Origin: an uncultured Bacillota bacterium
GTDB taxonomy: Bacteria; Bacillota_I; Bacilli_A; Erysipelotrichales; Erysipelotrichaceae
Direction: 5' to 3'
Assembly (NCBI GenBank): GCA_900321955.1
Contig: ONXX01000048.1
Coordinates: forward strand, 1 to 13,139
Length of the DNA stretch: 13,139 nt
This document shows, piece after piece, positions 7,397 to 13,139 of the stretch. The notes below the pieces were generated by a model that saw nothing but the letters and a program-made list of their open reading frames with translations, did not search any database and was not told the DNA's origin. The first letter of the stretch is position 1, and each line of letters opens with the position of its first letter. Both the position numbers and the translations under genes were made by a program.

Positions 7397-7801
7397 ATGA
7401 ACAAACAGATTGCAAAAATCATATCGGTTCTGGAACTGATCGTGGCCGTTGTCATGTATTTTGCGGTGGCTTATCAGTTTGACAACGATCCGATTATCAT
7501 GAAGATTTTGCCATATACCGACTTTGAAGCAACGCTTCTTCGTCTTTCGATCTACATCATTCCGGGCATCAATATCATTGCCGGCTTTTTCGGGATCACC
7601 TTCAATACCAAGGGTATCCTGTGCTTCGCCGGTGTGCTCGAACTTCTGGCCGCTTATCTTACCTTGTACTTCAAGGGCAAGAGCGATCTGATGAATTTCA
7701 TGGGAATCGCGATGATCGTCATGGGTGTCCTGTTCATCATCTGTGTTTTGACTTTGAAAGATCCGAAGAAAGTCAAAAAGGAAAAGCCAAAGAAAAAATA
7801 A
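7397..7801 (+). CDS. Small four-helix membrane protein of unknown function
   Basis: The 134-residue product has four predicted membrane helices (about 7-27, 48-67, 71-91 and 98-120), then a strongly basic lysine tail of about 14 residues that should lie in the cytoplasm. I recognise no family. It starts ten bases after the truA stop with only a weak purine-rich stretch upstream, and it ends at the operon terminator, so it is probably the last gene of the ecf-truA transcript. The basic tail and four-helix layout fit many small uncharacterised membrane proteins. It could be a transporter accessory protein, but nothing in the sequence demonstrates that. Confidence 0.75.
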   Translation: MNKQIAKIISVLELIVAVVMYFAVAYQFDNDPIIMKILPYTDFEATLLRLSIYIIPGINIIAGFFGITFNTKGILCFAGVLELLAAYLTLYFKGKSDLMNFMGIAMIVMGVLFIICVLTLKDPKKVKKEKPKKK

Positions 7802-7802
7802 A

Positions 7803-7832
7803 AGATCCCGCAAATACGGGATCTGTTTTTTT
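7803..7832. terminator. Two-way terminator between the ecf-truA operon and tRNA-Thr
   Basis: An eight-base-pair stem (AGATCCCG with CGGGATCT) closes a six-base loop and is followed by seven T residues on the plus strand. On the minus strand it is also followed by a T-rich stretch, so it probably ends the fem/tRNA transcript as well. Confidence 0.9.
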
Positions 7833-7837
7833 ATACA

Positions 7838-7913
7838 TGGTGCCGACTATAGGACTTGAACCTACCACCTACGCGTTACGAGTGCGTTGCTCTACCGGAT
7901 GAGCTAAGTCGGC
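7838..7913 (-). tRNA. tRNA-Thr, anticodon CGU, CCA encoded
   Basis: The minus strand folds as a complete 76-base tRNA. It has a seven-pair acceptor GCCGACT/AGTCGGC, D arm GCTC/GAGC with GG in the loop, anticodon loop CTCGTAA (U33, anticodon CGU, A37), a five-base variable loop, T arm GTAGG/CCTAT with loop TTCAAGT, then A73 and encoded CCA. It reads ACG codons. The last pair of the anticodon stem (31-39) is an A-C mismatch; otherwise it looks functional. Its 5' end is one base downstream of the stop codon of the fem-like gene, so it is probably cut from that transcript. Confidence 0.95.
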
Positions 7914-7914
7914 A

Positions 7915-8331
7915 TCAGATCTTCAGCGAATACCTTCCCAGAAGCTGTCTTGGTACAGCGTATGCGAAGTTTTCTTCTGAATCGACTTTTATAATACCAC
8001 GATTAAGGCAATCTGCACAAATTTGATCGACAATTATTTTTTCCGCCTTGAAAAGGTCATCCTTGTCGATGTTCATTTTGAATAAAACGGTGCATTTATC
8101 AGAAAAATCGGAAACACAGTAAGCGGCGATATCCGGATCAGCACTGTAGTTTTCGATCGCGGCCTGCAGCTTCTTCAGTCTGCTGTTTTCATTGTCTTTT
8201 TCATTGACCTGCTCGACAAATTTGTAGTCGCTGCGGTGTTCCTTGATGAAGGCGTCATTTTGAGCCATGCTTTCTCCAATCGCCCGGATGGATTTGACGG
8301 TATCGATGGAAGCGATGTTTGAGATATTCAA
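7915..8331 (-). CDS. FemAB-like C-terminal part (frame-shifted or split gene)
   Basis: This reading frame (138 codons from TTG 8331) carries a charged helical stretch, EQVNEKDNENSRLKKLQAAI, then DIAAYCVSDF, a CTVLFKMNI strand and a helix ending in CLNRGIIKVD. The order resembles the helical arm and end of the second acetyltransferase-like domain of FemABX ligases, and it follows directly on the N-terminal half encoded in the other frame. Use of ATC, TCC and GTC codons suggests this frame is coding up to about 8331-8340. No proper start exists there: TTG 8331 lacks a ribosome site. ATG 8268 does have GGAG five bases upstream and overlaps the N-terminal gene by 14 bases, so a coupled second polypeptide is possible. 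The stop is one base from the tRNA. Family assignment of this part alone is weak. Confidence 0.55.
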   Translation of the reverse strand: MNISNIASIDTVKSIRAIGESMAQNDAFIKEHRSDYKFVEQVNEKDNENSRLKKLQAAIENYSADPDIAAYCVSDFSDKCTVLFKMNIDKDDLFKAEKIIVDQICADCLNRGIIKVDSEENFAYAVPRQLLGRYSLKI

Positions 8332-8878
8332 AGATCTTCAAATCTTCCTTTTCTTCCTTGCTTGAAGCGAGTTTGCGGAAAACAGAATCGTCTTTGACGA
8401 CCCGGACTTTTAAGATGACATTGGGATCGGAAAGATCATTGACATGTGCTGCCGTATCGACTTCATAGACCGTGATGTCGCTTTCTTTGCGGTATCCGAG
8501 TTTTTCCAGCATCTGCTCGGTCATGCGGTTGCCTTTATCGACCTGCGGTTCAATGAGCAGTTTGGAGACTCTTTCCTGTTTAAGATAGTCGCTCATCAGA
8601 CCATGGAAGGTTTTGAAAAGTTCCTCATCGTAATAGTTGATCAGAAAACCGTGGGGAGCCAGTGCCGTATATTTGCTGGAAAGGAAAGATTCCTTCTTTA
8701 AAAGCAGGGAAGAAAGAGCGAGACAGGTATCGTGTTCATCGCTGGCTTCGATAAAGGATGCCTTGTATCCCTTGGACACCATATAGTCTGACCAGTAGGA
8801 TGTCTGAAAAATGGAAGCATCCGGTTCAGCGGAAGAAAAATCATTGAAATTGTTTGCATCTGTCTCGTACAGTTTCAT
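8255..8878 (-). CDS. FemAB-like peptidoglycan bridge aminoacyltransferase, N-terminal part
   Basis: FemABX enzymes add amino acids from aminoacyl-tRNA to the lipid II stem peptide to build the interpeptide bridge. This 207-codon frame shows their first acetyltransferase-like domain: SIFQTSYWSDYMVSKGY (22-38), matching the FxQS-W opening; the strand and loop at YTALAPHGFLINYYDEEL (70-87); LLIEPQVD (107-114); and the LEKLGYRK turn before the second domain. From about residue 183 the translation becomes rich in His and Arg (HRFHRYRQIHPGDWRKHGSK) and ends, while the other frame continues a plausible Fem C-terminus. Hence I read this as one gene of about 320-345 residues broken by a one-base change between 8255 and about 8340. 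The start follows a perfect -10 with no Shine-Dalgarno. The amino acid added cannot be read from sequence. Confidence 0.75.
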   Translation of the reverse strand: MKLYETDANNFNDFSSAEPDASIFQTSYWSDYMVSKGYKASFIEASDEHDTCLALSSLLLKKESFLSSKYTALAPHGFLINYYDEELFKTFHGLMSDYLKQERVSKLLIEPQVDKGNRMTEQMLEKLGYRKESDITVYEVDTAAHVNDLSDPNVILKVRVVKDDSVFRKLASSKEEKEDLKIFEYLKHRFHRYRQIHPGDWRKHGSK

Positions 8879-8884
8879 AACTTT

Positions 8885-8890
8885 ATTATA
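8885..8890 (-). promoter_or_regulatory. Consensus -10 for the fem-like gene and tRNA-Thr
   Basis: TATAAT on the minus strand is followed by exactly six bases and then ATG 8878, placing the predicted +1 at the A of the start codon. No ribosome binding site and no convincing -35 are seen. Confidence 0.5.
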
Positions 8891-9033
8891 ATATATTTTC
8901 TTTTGCAGGTACTCTGTGTATCGAAAAAGTTTTCATAGTTTGGACGGCTTCTTAAAAGAAAATCCAAAACCAAAACAAAAAGACCTGAAATTCGATAAAA
9001 ATCCTTTATAATTGCGTTTTTTCCTTATTTCTA

Positions 9034-9042
9034 TGATAGAAT
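9034..9042 (+). promoter_or_regulatory. Extended -10 promoter element for pnp
   Basis: TGATAGAAT is the same extended -10 sequence seen before murD. A TTGCGT at 9012-9017 lies 19 bases upstream and could act as a loose -35. The predicted start near 9049 gives a leader of about 33 bases. A second TATAAT at 9007-9012 could serve as an alternative start. Confidence 0.45.
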
Positions 9043-9081
9043 TATAACGTTTGAAATTAAGAAAGAAGAGAAACGAAAAGA

Positions 9082-11307
9082 ATGAAAGAAGTATTCGATT
9101 TTGATTTCTACGGTCGTAAGTTAAGCATCGAGACCGGTGAGATCGCTAAGCAGGCCGGAGGGTCTGCCCTGGTAAGGTATGGTGACACGGTTACGCTGTC
9201 AACTGCCTGTGCCTCAAGTGTCGCAAAGGACACTGATTTTTTCCCATTAACTGTATCTTTTGAAGAAAAGCTCTACTCTGCCGGCAAGATTCCGGGCGGC
9301 TTCTTAAGAAGAGAAGGCCGTCCTTCCGAACATGCCACTTTAACAGCAAGACTGATCGACAGACCGATCCGTCCGCTCTTCGCTGAAGGTTTCCGTAACG
9401 AAGTTCAGGTCGTCAACACCGTTCTGTCCACCGATACTGACTGCTCACCTGAGATGTCGGCAATGTTAGGTGCTTCGCTTGCCTTATGTATTTCCAATAT
9501 TCCGTTTGACGGTCCGATCGCCGGCGTTAAAGTCGGTTATGTCGATGGCGAGTTTGTTGTCAATCCGACAGTCGAACAGCTTTCCAGATCCGAGATCGAT
9601 CTGACGGTTGCCGGTACCAAGGAAGCTCTCAACATGGTTGAAGCCGGTGCTCATGAAGTCAGCGAAGATCTGATGCTGGATGCATTGATGTTCGGTCATG
9701 AGAAGGTCAAAGAACTCTGTGAGATGGAAGAACAGATCATTGCCAAGGTCGGTAAAGAAAAGATGGAAGTCGTTCTTTACGAAATCGATCCGCGCGTTAA
9801 GGAATACGTCAACGCCAATGGTAAGGCAAGACTGGAAGCAGCTGTATCGATCCACGACAAGCTGGAATCCTATGCTGCACAGGAAGGCATCACCAATGAG
9901 ATGAAGGAACACTTCGCCAATGATGCTGAACTGAGCGAAAAAGAAGCAGACAAGCTGGTCAAGCAGACCAATGAATACTGCACCGAGATCATTGCCAACG
10001 AAGTCAGAAGACTGATCTCCGATGAAAAGATCAGACCTGACGGCAGAGCACTCGATGAGATCAGACCTCTGGATTCACAGGTCGACCTCTTGCCGAGAGT
10101 TCATGGTTCCGCAATGTTTACCCGTGGTCAGACACAGGTTATGTCCATCACGACTTTAGGCCCTTTAGGTGACAACCAGATCATCGATGACCTGACAGAA
10201 GTCGAAGAAAAGAGATTCATGCATCAGTACAACTTCCCGCCTTACTGTGTCGGTGAAGTCGGCAGAATGGGTTCTCCGGGCAGAAGAGAGATCGGTCACG
10301 GTGCTTTAGGTGAAAGAGCTCTCTTACAGGTTCTTCCTTCAGAAGAAGAATTCCCATATGCGATCAGAACGGTTGCCGAAGTCATGGAATCCAACGGTTC
10401 CAGCTCACAGGCTTCGATCTGTGCCGGTACAATGTCCTTAATGGCAGCCGGTGTTCCGATCAAGGCTCCGGTCGCCGGTGTTGCGATGGGTCTGATCACC
10501 ACCGGTGACAACTACTCCATCCTTACCGATATCCAGGGTATGGAAGACCACTATGGCGATATGGACTTCAAGGTTGCCGGTACAAGAGATGGTATCACTG
10601 CTTTGCAGATGGATATCAAGTGCAAGGGTATTACCAGAGAGATCTTCAAGGAAGCACTTGCACAGGCTCATAAGGGCAGAATGGAAATCCTGGACAACAT
10701 GGCAACAGCCATTGCTGAACCGAGAAAAGAAGTCAGCAAGTATGCGCCGAAGATGGTTACCTTCACGATCCCGACTGACAAGATCAGAGAAGTCATCGGT
10801 ACCGGCGGTAAGGTCATCAACGACATTATCGACAAGTGTGACCAGGTCAAGATCGACATTGATGATGACGGTAAAGTTGTCATTTACCACACTTCCAAGG
10901 AAGCCATCGATAAGGCTAAGGCCATGATCGATGACATCACCAGAGAAGCCAAGGTCGGTGAGATCTATGATGCAACAGTCGTCAGACTTGAAAAGTTCGG
11001 TGCTTTCGTTGAACTGTTCAAGGGTACGGATGCCTTATTGCATGTATCCAAGATCAGACATGAGAGAGTTGACAAGCCGGAAAGCGTCTTAAAGATCGGC
11101 GACAAGATCAGAGTCAAAGTCGTTGAGATCGACGAAAAGGGCAGAGTCAATGTTTCCGCCAAAGACCTCTTACCGAAGCCGGAAAAGGCTCCTAAGAAGG
11201 AAAAGAGCGAAAAGAAAGAAACTGTCAAAGAAGAAAACGCTGAAGAACCAAAGGAAGAAAAGAAAAAGACCTTCGGTGAGATCCGTTTCTTCGGAAAGAA
11301 AAACTAA
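9082..11307 (+). CDS. pnp: Polyribonucleotide nucleotidyltransferase (PNPase)
   Basis: PNPase is a trimeric, phosphate-dependent 3'-to-5' exoribonuclease that degrades mRNA and can add tails in reverse. The 741-residue protein has the full domain order: first RNase PH domain (about 5-210, with [13 protein letters not shown]), an all-helical linker, second RNase PH domain (about 310-540, with catalytic aspartates in [19 protein letters not shown]), KH domain with the GxxG loop in [11 protein letters not shown] (about 572-582), and S1 domain (about 627-695, [20 protein letters not shown]). A lysine/glutamate-rich tail of about 40 residues ends in [10 protein letters not shown]. The leader is purine-rich (AAGAAGAG) but has no strong Shine-Dalgarno. 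rpsO, often next to pnp, is absent. A two-way terminator follows. Confidence 0.97.
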   Translation: MKEVFDFDFYGRKLSIETGEIAKQAGGSALVRYGDTVTLSTACASSVAKDTDFFPLTVSFEEKLYSAGKIPGGFLRREGRPSEHATLTARLIDRPIRPLFAEGFRNEVQVVNTVLSTDTDCSPEMSAMLGASLALCISNIPFDGPIAGVKVGYVDGEFVVNPTVEQLSRSEIDLTVAGTKEALNMVEAGAHEVSEDLMLDALMFGHEKVKELCEMEEQIIAKVGKEKMEVVLYEIDPRVKEYVNANGKARLEAAVSIHDKLESYAAQEGITNEMKEHFANDAELSEKEADKLVKQTNEYCTEIIANEVRRLISDEKIRPDGRALDEIRPLDSQVDLLPRVHGSAMFTRGQTQVMSITTLGPLGDNQIIDDLTEVEEKRFMHQYNFPPYCVGEVGRMGSPGRREIGHGALGERALLQVLPSEEEFPYAIRTVAEVMESNGSSSQASICAGTMSLMAAGVPIKAPVAGVAMGLITTGDNYSILTDIQGMEDHYGDMDFKVAGTRDGITALQMDIKCKGITREIFKEALAQAHKGRMEILDNMATAIAEPRKEVSKYAPKMVTFTIPTDKIREVIGTGGKVINDIIDKCDQVKIDIDDDGKVVIYHTSKEAIDKAKAMIDDITREAKVGEIYDATVVRLEKFGAFVELFKGTDALLHVSKIRHERVDKPESVLKIGDKIRVKVVEIDEKGRVNVSAKDLLPKPEKAPKKEKSEKKETVKEENAEEPKEEKKKTFGEIRFFGKKN

Positions 11308-11313
11308 TGAATG

Positions 11314-11345
11314 AAAATGCCAGTCAATTGTGACTGGCATTTTTT
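11314..11345. terminator. Two-way terminator between pnp and the M24 peptidase gene
   Basis: A ten-base-pair perfect stem (ATGCCAGTCA with TGACTGGCAT) closes an ATTG loop, with four A before and five T after. It serves both converging genes. The T run overlaps the stop codon of the peptidase gene (11344-11346). Confidence 0.92.
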
Positions 11346-12414
11346 ATCCGATAATTTCGATTTCGTGCGGGTAGTGATTGAGCACTTCACATCCTTCGTC
11401 GGTGACGATGACCAGATCTTCGATCCGGCAGCCCAGGGTATCGGGATCATAGATGCCAGGCTCGATCGAGAAGATGTTGTCGGTTTCCGTCAGATCTTTA
11501 AAGGCGGCAGAAACATCGCCGTATTCGTGATCTTCAATACCGATAAAGTGGCCTAAACGGTGGGTGAAGAATTTTCCATAGCCGCCGTTTTCAATGACAT
11601 CTCTGGCGGTCTTGTCGATATCGCAGAGACGAACACCTGCCTTGACAGCTTTGGTGGCATCTTCGTTGGCTTTTTTCACCAGTTCATAGACCTGTCTTTG
11701 TTTCTCACTCGGTCCCTTTTTAAAGAAGAAGGTCCGGGTCATGTCGGAACAATAGCCTTTGTAGGTGCAGCCGACATCAAAGAGCACGGCATCGCCGACC
11801 TGAAGTTTTGTATCATCCGGCATGTGATGGGGATCGGCACTGTTCTTGCCGAAGGCGACGATGGATGGGAAGGAGAAGCCTTCAGCACCCAGTTCCTTGT
11901 AGATGTCTAAGGTCTGATCGGCCACTTCTTTTTCAGTGACACCTTCATAGACCAGCTTCTTGAAGCGTTCCATGGCAGCGTCGTTGATTGCCGATGACTT
12001 GCGCATGAGTTCTTTTTCGTGTTCGTCCTTTACTGCTCTGGTCTTATCGACGGCAATCGAACCGTCAATGAATTCCTTTGCCAGTTTTGCCTGCTGCATC
12101 GGTAGCAGGAAGCGGGCCACCAGCATCTTGTCGACGCCGAGGACTTCGTCTTTGCCGATATATGGGGACAGCAGATCGCTGATGTTGTCTCCGTCGTTGT
12201 ATCTGACGACTTTTACCTGTTCATCTTCTTCAAATGGAAAGAGATTGTTTAAAAACAGGACCGGTTTCTGATCTCTTCTCAGCACAAGAGCCAGGAAACG
12301 TTCTCCCGGATAGATCCGCTTGCCGATCAGATAGTAGATGGCGGTCGGATCACTCACCAGGATGGCATCAGCCTTTGATCTTTTTAATACATTTTCGATT
12401 CTTGTATTATTCAT
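11344..12414 (-). CDS. M24-family aminopeptidase (Xaa-Pro aminopeptidase type)
   Basis: This is a dinuclear-metal peptidase of the creatinase/prolidase fold, likely removing N-terminal residues ahead of proline. The 356 residues comprise an N-terminal creatinase-like domain (about 1-125) and a pita-bread catalytic domain (about 135-356). All five metal ligands are present: D213 in VLFDVG, D224 in CSDMTRTF, H289 in RLGHFIGIEDHE, E318 in FSIEPGIY and E332 in CRIEDLV. A further catalytic histidine lies in DPHHMPD. The sequence does not separate Xaa-Pro aminopeptidase from Xaa-Pro dipeptidase; length and layout favour the short Bacillus-type aminopeptidase. ATG 12414 follows AGGAG (12429-12425) by ten bases. 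The gene is monocistronic and diverges from trmB. Confidence 0.92.
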   Translation of the reverse strand: MNNTRIENVLKRSKADAILVSDPTAIYYLIGKRIYPGERFLALVLRRDQKPVLFLNNLFPFEEDEQVKVVRYNDGDNISDLLSPYIGKDEVLGVDKMLVARFLLPMQQAKLAKEFIDGSIAVDKTRAVKDEHEKELMRKSSAINDAAMERFKKLVYEGVTEKEVADQTLDIYKELGAEGFSFPSIVAFGKNSADPHHMPDDTKLQVGDAVLFDVGCTYKGYCSDMTRTFFFKKGPSEKQRQVYELVKKANEDATKAVKAGVRLCDIDKTARDVIENGGYGKFFTHRLGHFIGIEDHEYGDVSAAFKDLTETDNIFSIEPGIYDPDTLGCRIEDLVIVTDEGCEVLNHYPHEIEIIG

Positions 12415-12435
12415 AGTTCATTATCTCCTGACTCT

Positions 12436-12463
12436 ATTGTAATCGTTTCTAATCTTCGGGCAA
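12436..12463 (-). promoter_or_regulatory. Promoter for the M24 peptidase gene
   Basis: On the minus strand a -35-like TTGCCC (12463-12458) and -10 TACAAT (12441-12436) are 16 bases apart. The predicted start, near 12429, coincides with the first base of the AGGAG ribosome site, giving a very short but leadered mRNA. Confidence 0.5.
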
Positions 12464-12480
12464 GGAATAATTCTTCGTAT

Positions 12481-12486
12481 TATAAT
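12481..12486 (+). promoter_or_regulatory. Consensus -10 for trmB
   Basis: TATAAT is followed by exactly six bases and then ATG 12493, so the predicted +1 is the A of the start codon. No Shine-Dalgarno is present. The start is secure because MRMRKKKW matches the usual TrmB N-terminus. Confidence 0.55.
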
Positions 12487-12492
12487 AATACT

Positions 12493-12735
12493 ATGCGTAT
12501 GAGAAAGAAGAAGTGGGTACCTGAATTCCTGGCTCAGGAAGAAGAGTACCTGCTCAAAGATATGAAGAATCAGAAATGTGATCTTCCTCTCTATGTGGAG
12601 ATCGGCATGGGCATGGGCGATTTCATCACCCAGAGCGCAAAAATGAATCCGTCGATCTTTTATATCGGTCTGGAGAGGGAAGAAACCTGTGTTGCCAGAG
12701 CGATCAAAAAGGCGGCCGAAGATGAATCGCCATAA
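12493..12735 (+). CDS. trmB: tRNA (guanine-N7-)-methyltransferase TrmB, N-terminal fragment
   Basis: TrmB methylates guanine 46 in the tRNA variable loop using S-adenosylmethionine. The 80 codons match the family start (MRMRKKKWVPEFLAQ), the SAM-binding loop YVEIGMGMGDFI (34-45) and NPSIFYIGLE (52-61). The frame then stops at 12733. A complete TrmB is about 210 residues, so the rest of the SAM site, the SDPWPKKRH-type motif and the C-terminus are missing. The truncation lies where the sequence turns into an aroA fragment on the other strand. The gene is therefore probably intact in the real genome and broken here by a false join, although a true deletion or inversion is not excluded. The fragment as shown would not be an active enzyme. 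Confidence 0.88.
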   Translation: MRMRKKKWVPEFLAQEEEYLLKDMKNQKCDLPLYVEIGMGMGDFITQSAKMNPSIFYIGLEREETCVARAIKKAAEDESP

Positions 12736-13139
12736 AGCTTGTATTTGAAACTCTGCACATTGTTAGTCTTAACATTTAAGACGACACGGTGAAGACCGTT
12801 GGGCAGATCGCGCTCTATCACGTTCAAGCCCAGGCTCCTAAAAAGGAGTTCACTGTGATCGCGGCTCTTAAATGGCTCGGTCAGAACTAACCTAACGTTA
12901 CCACGAGCCAGAGAGGCTAGCATGGCCGAGGTTTTAAGCTGGGCGCTGGAAGTAGTTAGATCAATCTTAATACTCTCCCACTCCGTTGTCACAGACGTAG
13001 GTTCAGACTTATTGGGATCTTTCCAGCGACTCCCGGTTATGCGAATGGGAGCGCAACCATCCGCTCCTAAAAACTCGACCTTGGCACCGAACATAGCGAG
13101 AACATCCGCCAAGTCGCGCATGGAGCGCTGGCTCAAGCC
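12690..13139 (-). pseudogene. aroA: EPSP synthase (AroA) internal fragment, truncated at both ends
   Basis: AroA joins shikimate 3-phosphate and phosphoenolpyruvate to EPSP in aromatic amino acid synthesis. From the window end, the minus strand reads about 150 codons of the central part of the protein: LSQRSMRDLADVL (usual GDxSLxxRPM region), IDLTTSSAQLKTSAMLASL (substrate-binding SAQxK), KSRDHSELLFRSLG, and GDSSSAAFLIALA. The 5' end lies outside the window. The 3' end runs into trmB DNA and hits a chance stop at 12660, losing about 180 C-terminal residues including the rest of the active site. Codon choice (GTT, TTA, AGG) differs from neighbouring genes, where GTC, CTG and AGA dominate. There is no promoter or terminator, and the gene meets trmB head-on. 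The identity of the family is clear; whether this DNA belongs to the same genome is doubtful. Confidence 0.85.

Noticed and set aside
7621..7902. Plus-strand frame running from the membrane-protein gene through the terminator into the tRNA.
   Set aside because: It is out of frame with the membrane protein and crosses a strong terminator and the antisense of a tRNA. The in-frame end is an artefact.
8255..8275. Programmed +1 frameshift at the end of the first fem frame, since the stop context is TGAC and a GGAG lies upstream, loosely like prfB.
   Set aside because: The slippery codon is AAA before TGA, which re-pairs poorly after a +1 shift. The GGAG is about 16 bases from the stop, not three to six, and it is ideally placed instead for ATG 8268. 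Codon use also suggests the frame changes earlier, near 8331.
8919..8997. Long-range inverted repeat TATCGAA / TTCGATA and a loose GTTTGGA hairpin between the fem gene and pnp.
   Set aside because: The arms are only seven bases and 65 bases apart in AT-rich DNA, with no T run and no match to a leader motif I know, so it is probably chance.
12660..13136. A complete 158-codon minus-strand gene ending at 12660.
   Set aside because: The last dozen codons are the antisense of trmB, and the first codon is internal to AroA. The apparent start and stop are accidental, so I call only an AroA fragment to about 12690.
1..13139. Search for CRISPR arrays, insertion-sequence ends, attachment sites, riboswitches and defence genes.
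   Set aside because: No spaced direct repeats, transposase motifs or recognisable riboswitch cores were seen by eye. Apart from the right-hand join, this is an ordinary chromosomal region.

Overview
The window looks like chromosomal DNA from a low-to-mid GC Gram-positive (Bacillota) bacterium, possibly of the Erysipelotrichia group. The evidence is an RNA polymerase delta subunit next to a YwiB/DUF1934-like gene, an ecfA1-ecfA2-ecfT-truA cluster, a class II fructose-bisphosphate aldolase, a FemAB-type ligase, and a coding style rich in ATC, GTC, CTG and AGA codons. The family level is a guess. Nothing looks like a phage, plasmid, insertion sequence or CRISPR array. Almost everything is housekeeping.

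Layout. 1-1180 (minus) is murD, cut at its 3' end by the window edge. 1230-1911 (plus) holds a DUF1934-like gene and rpoE, closed by a terminator. 1948-3047 (plus) holds a HAD-family hydrolase overlapping ispF by one base. A two-way terminator separates ispF from fba (minus, 3104-4069). 4207-7801 (plus) is a tight operon of ecfA1, ecfA2, ecfT and truA (vitamin-uptake energising module plus tRNA pseudouridine synthase) followed by a small membrane protein and a two-way terminator. 7838-8878 (minus) holds a tRNA-Thr(CGU) lying one base after a FemAB-like gene that is split into two reading frames. 9082-11307 (plus) is pnp, facing an M24 aminopeptidase (minus, 11344-12414) across a shared terminator. 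12493-12735 (plus) is only the first 80 codons of trmB. From about 12.7 kb to the end the DNA encodes, on the minus strand, the middle of an EPSP synthase (aroA) lacking both ends.

Two observations stand out. First, five genes (murD, the HAD gene, ecfA1, the fem gene and trmB) have a -10 element placed so that transcription should start at, or within two bases of, the start codon, with no usable Shine-Dalgarno site. This suggests leaderless mRNAs, while fba and the M24 peptidase in the same window have normal ribosome binding sites. Second, trmB and aroA are both broken where they meet head-on, and about 42 bases at the join read plausibly as both proteins on opposite strands. That is best explained by an assembly or cloning chimera at a short shared word, or less likely by a real rearrangement. 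Sequence right of about 12.69 kb should not be assumed to belong to this genome.

I found no convincing new multi-gene system. The fem/tRNA-Thr pair is the most suggestive functional link, because Fem ligases use aminoacyl-tRNA as substrate, but that link is inference.
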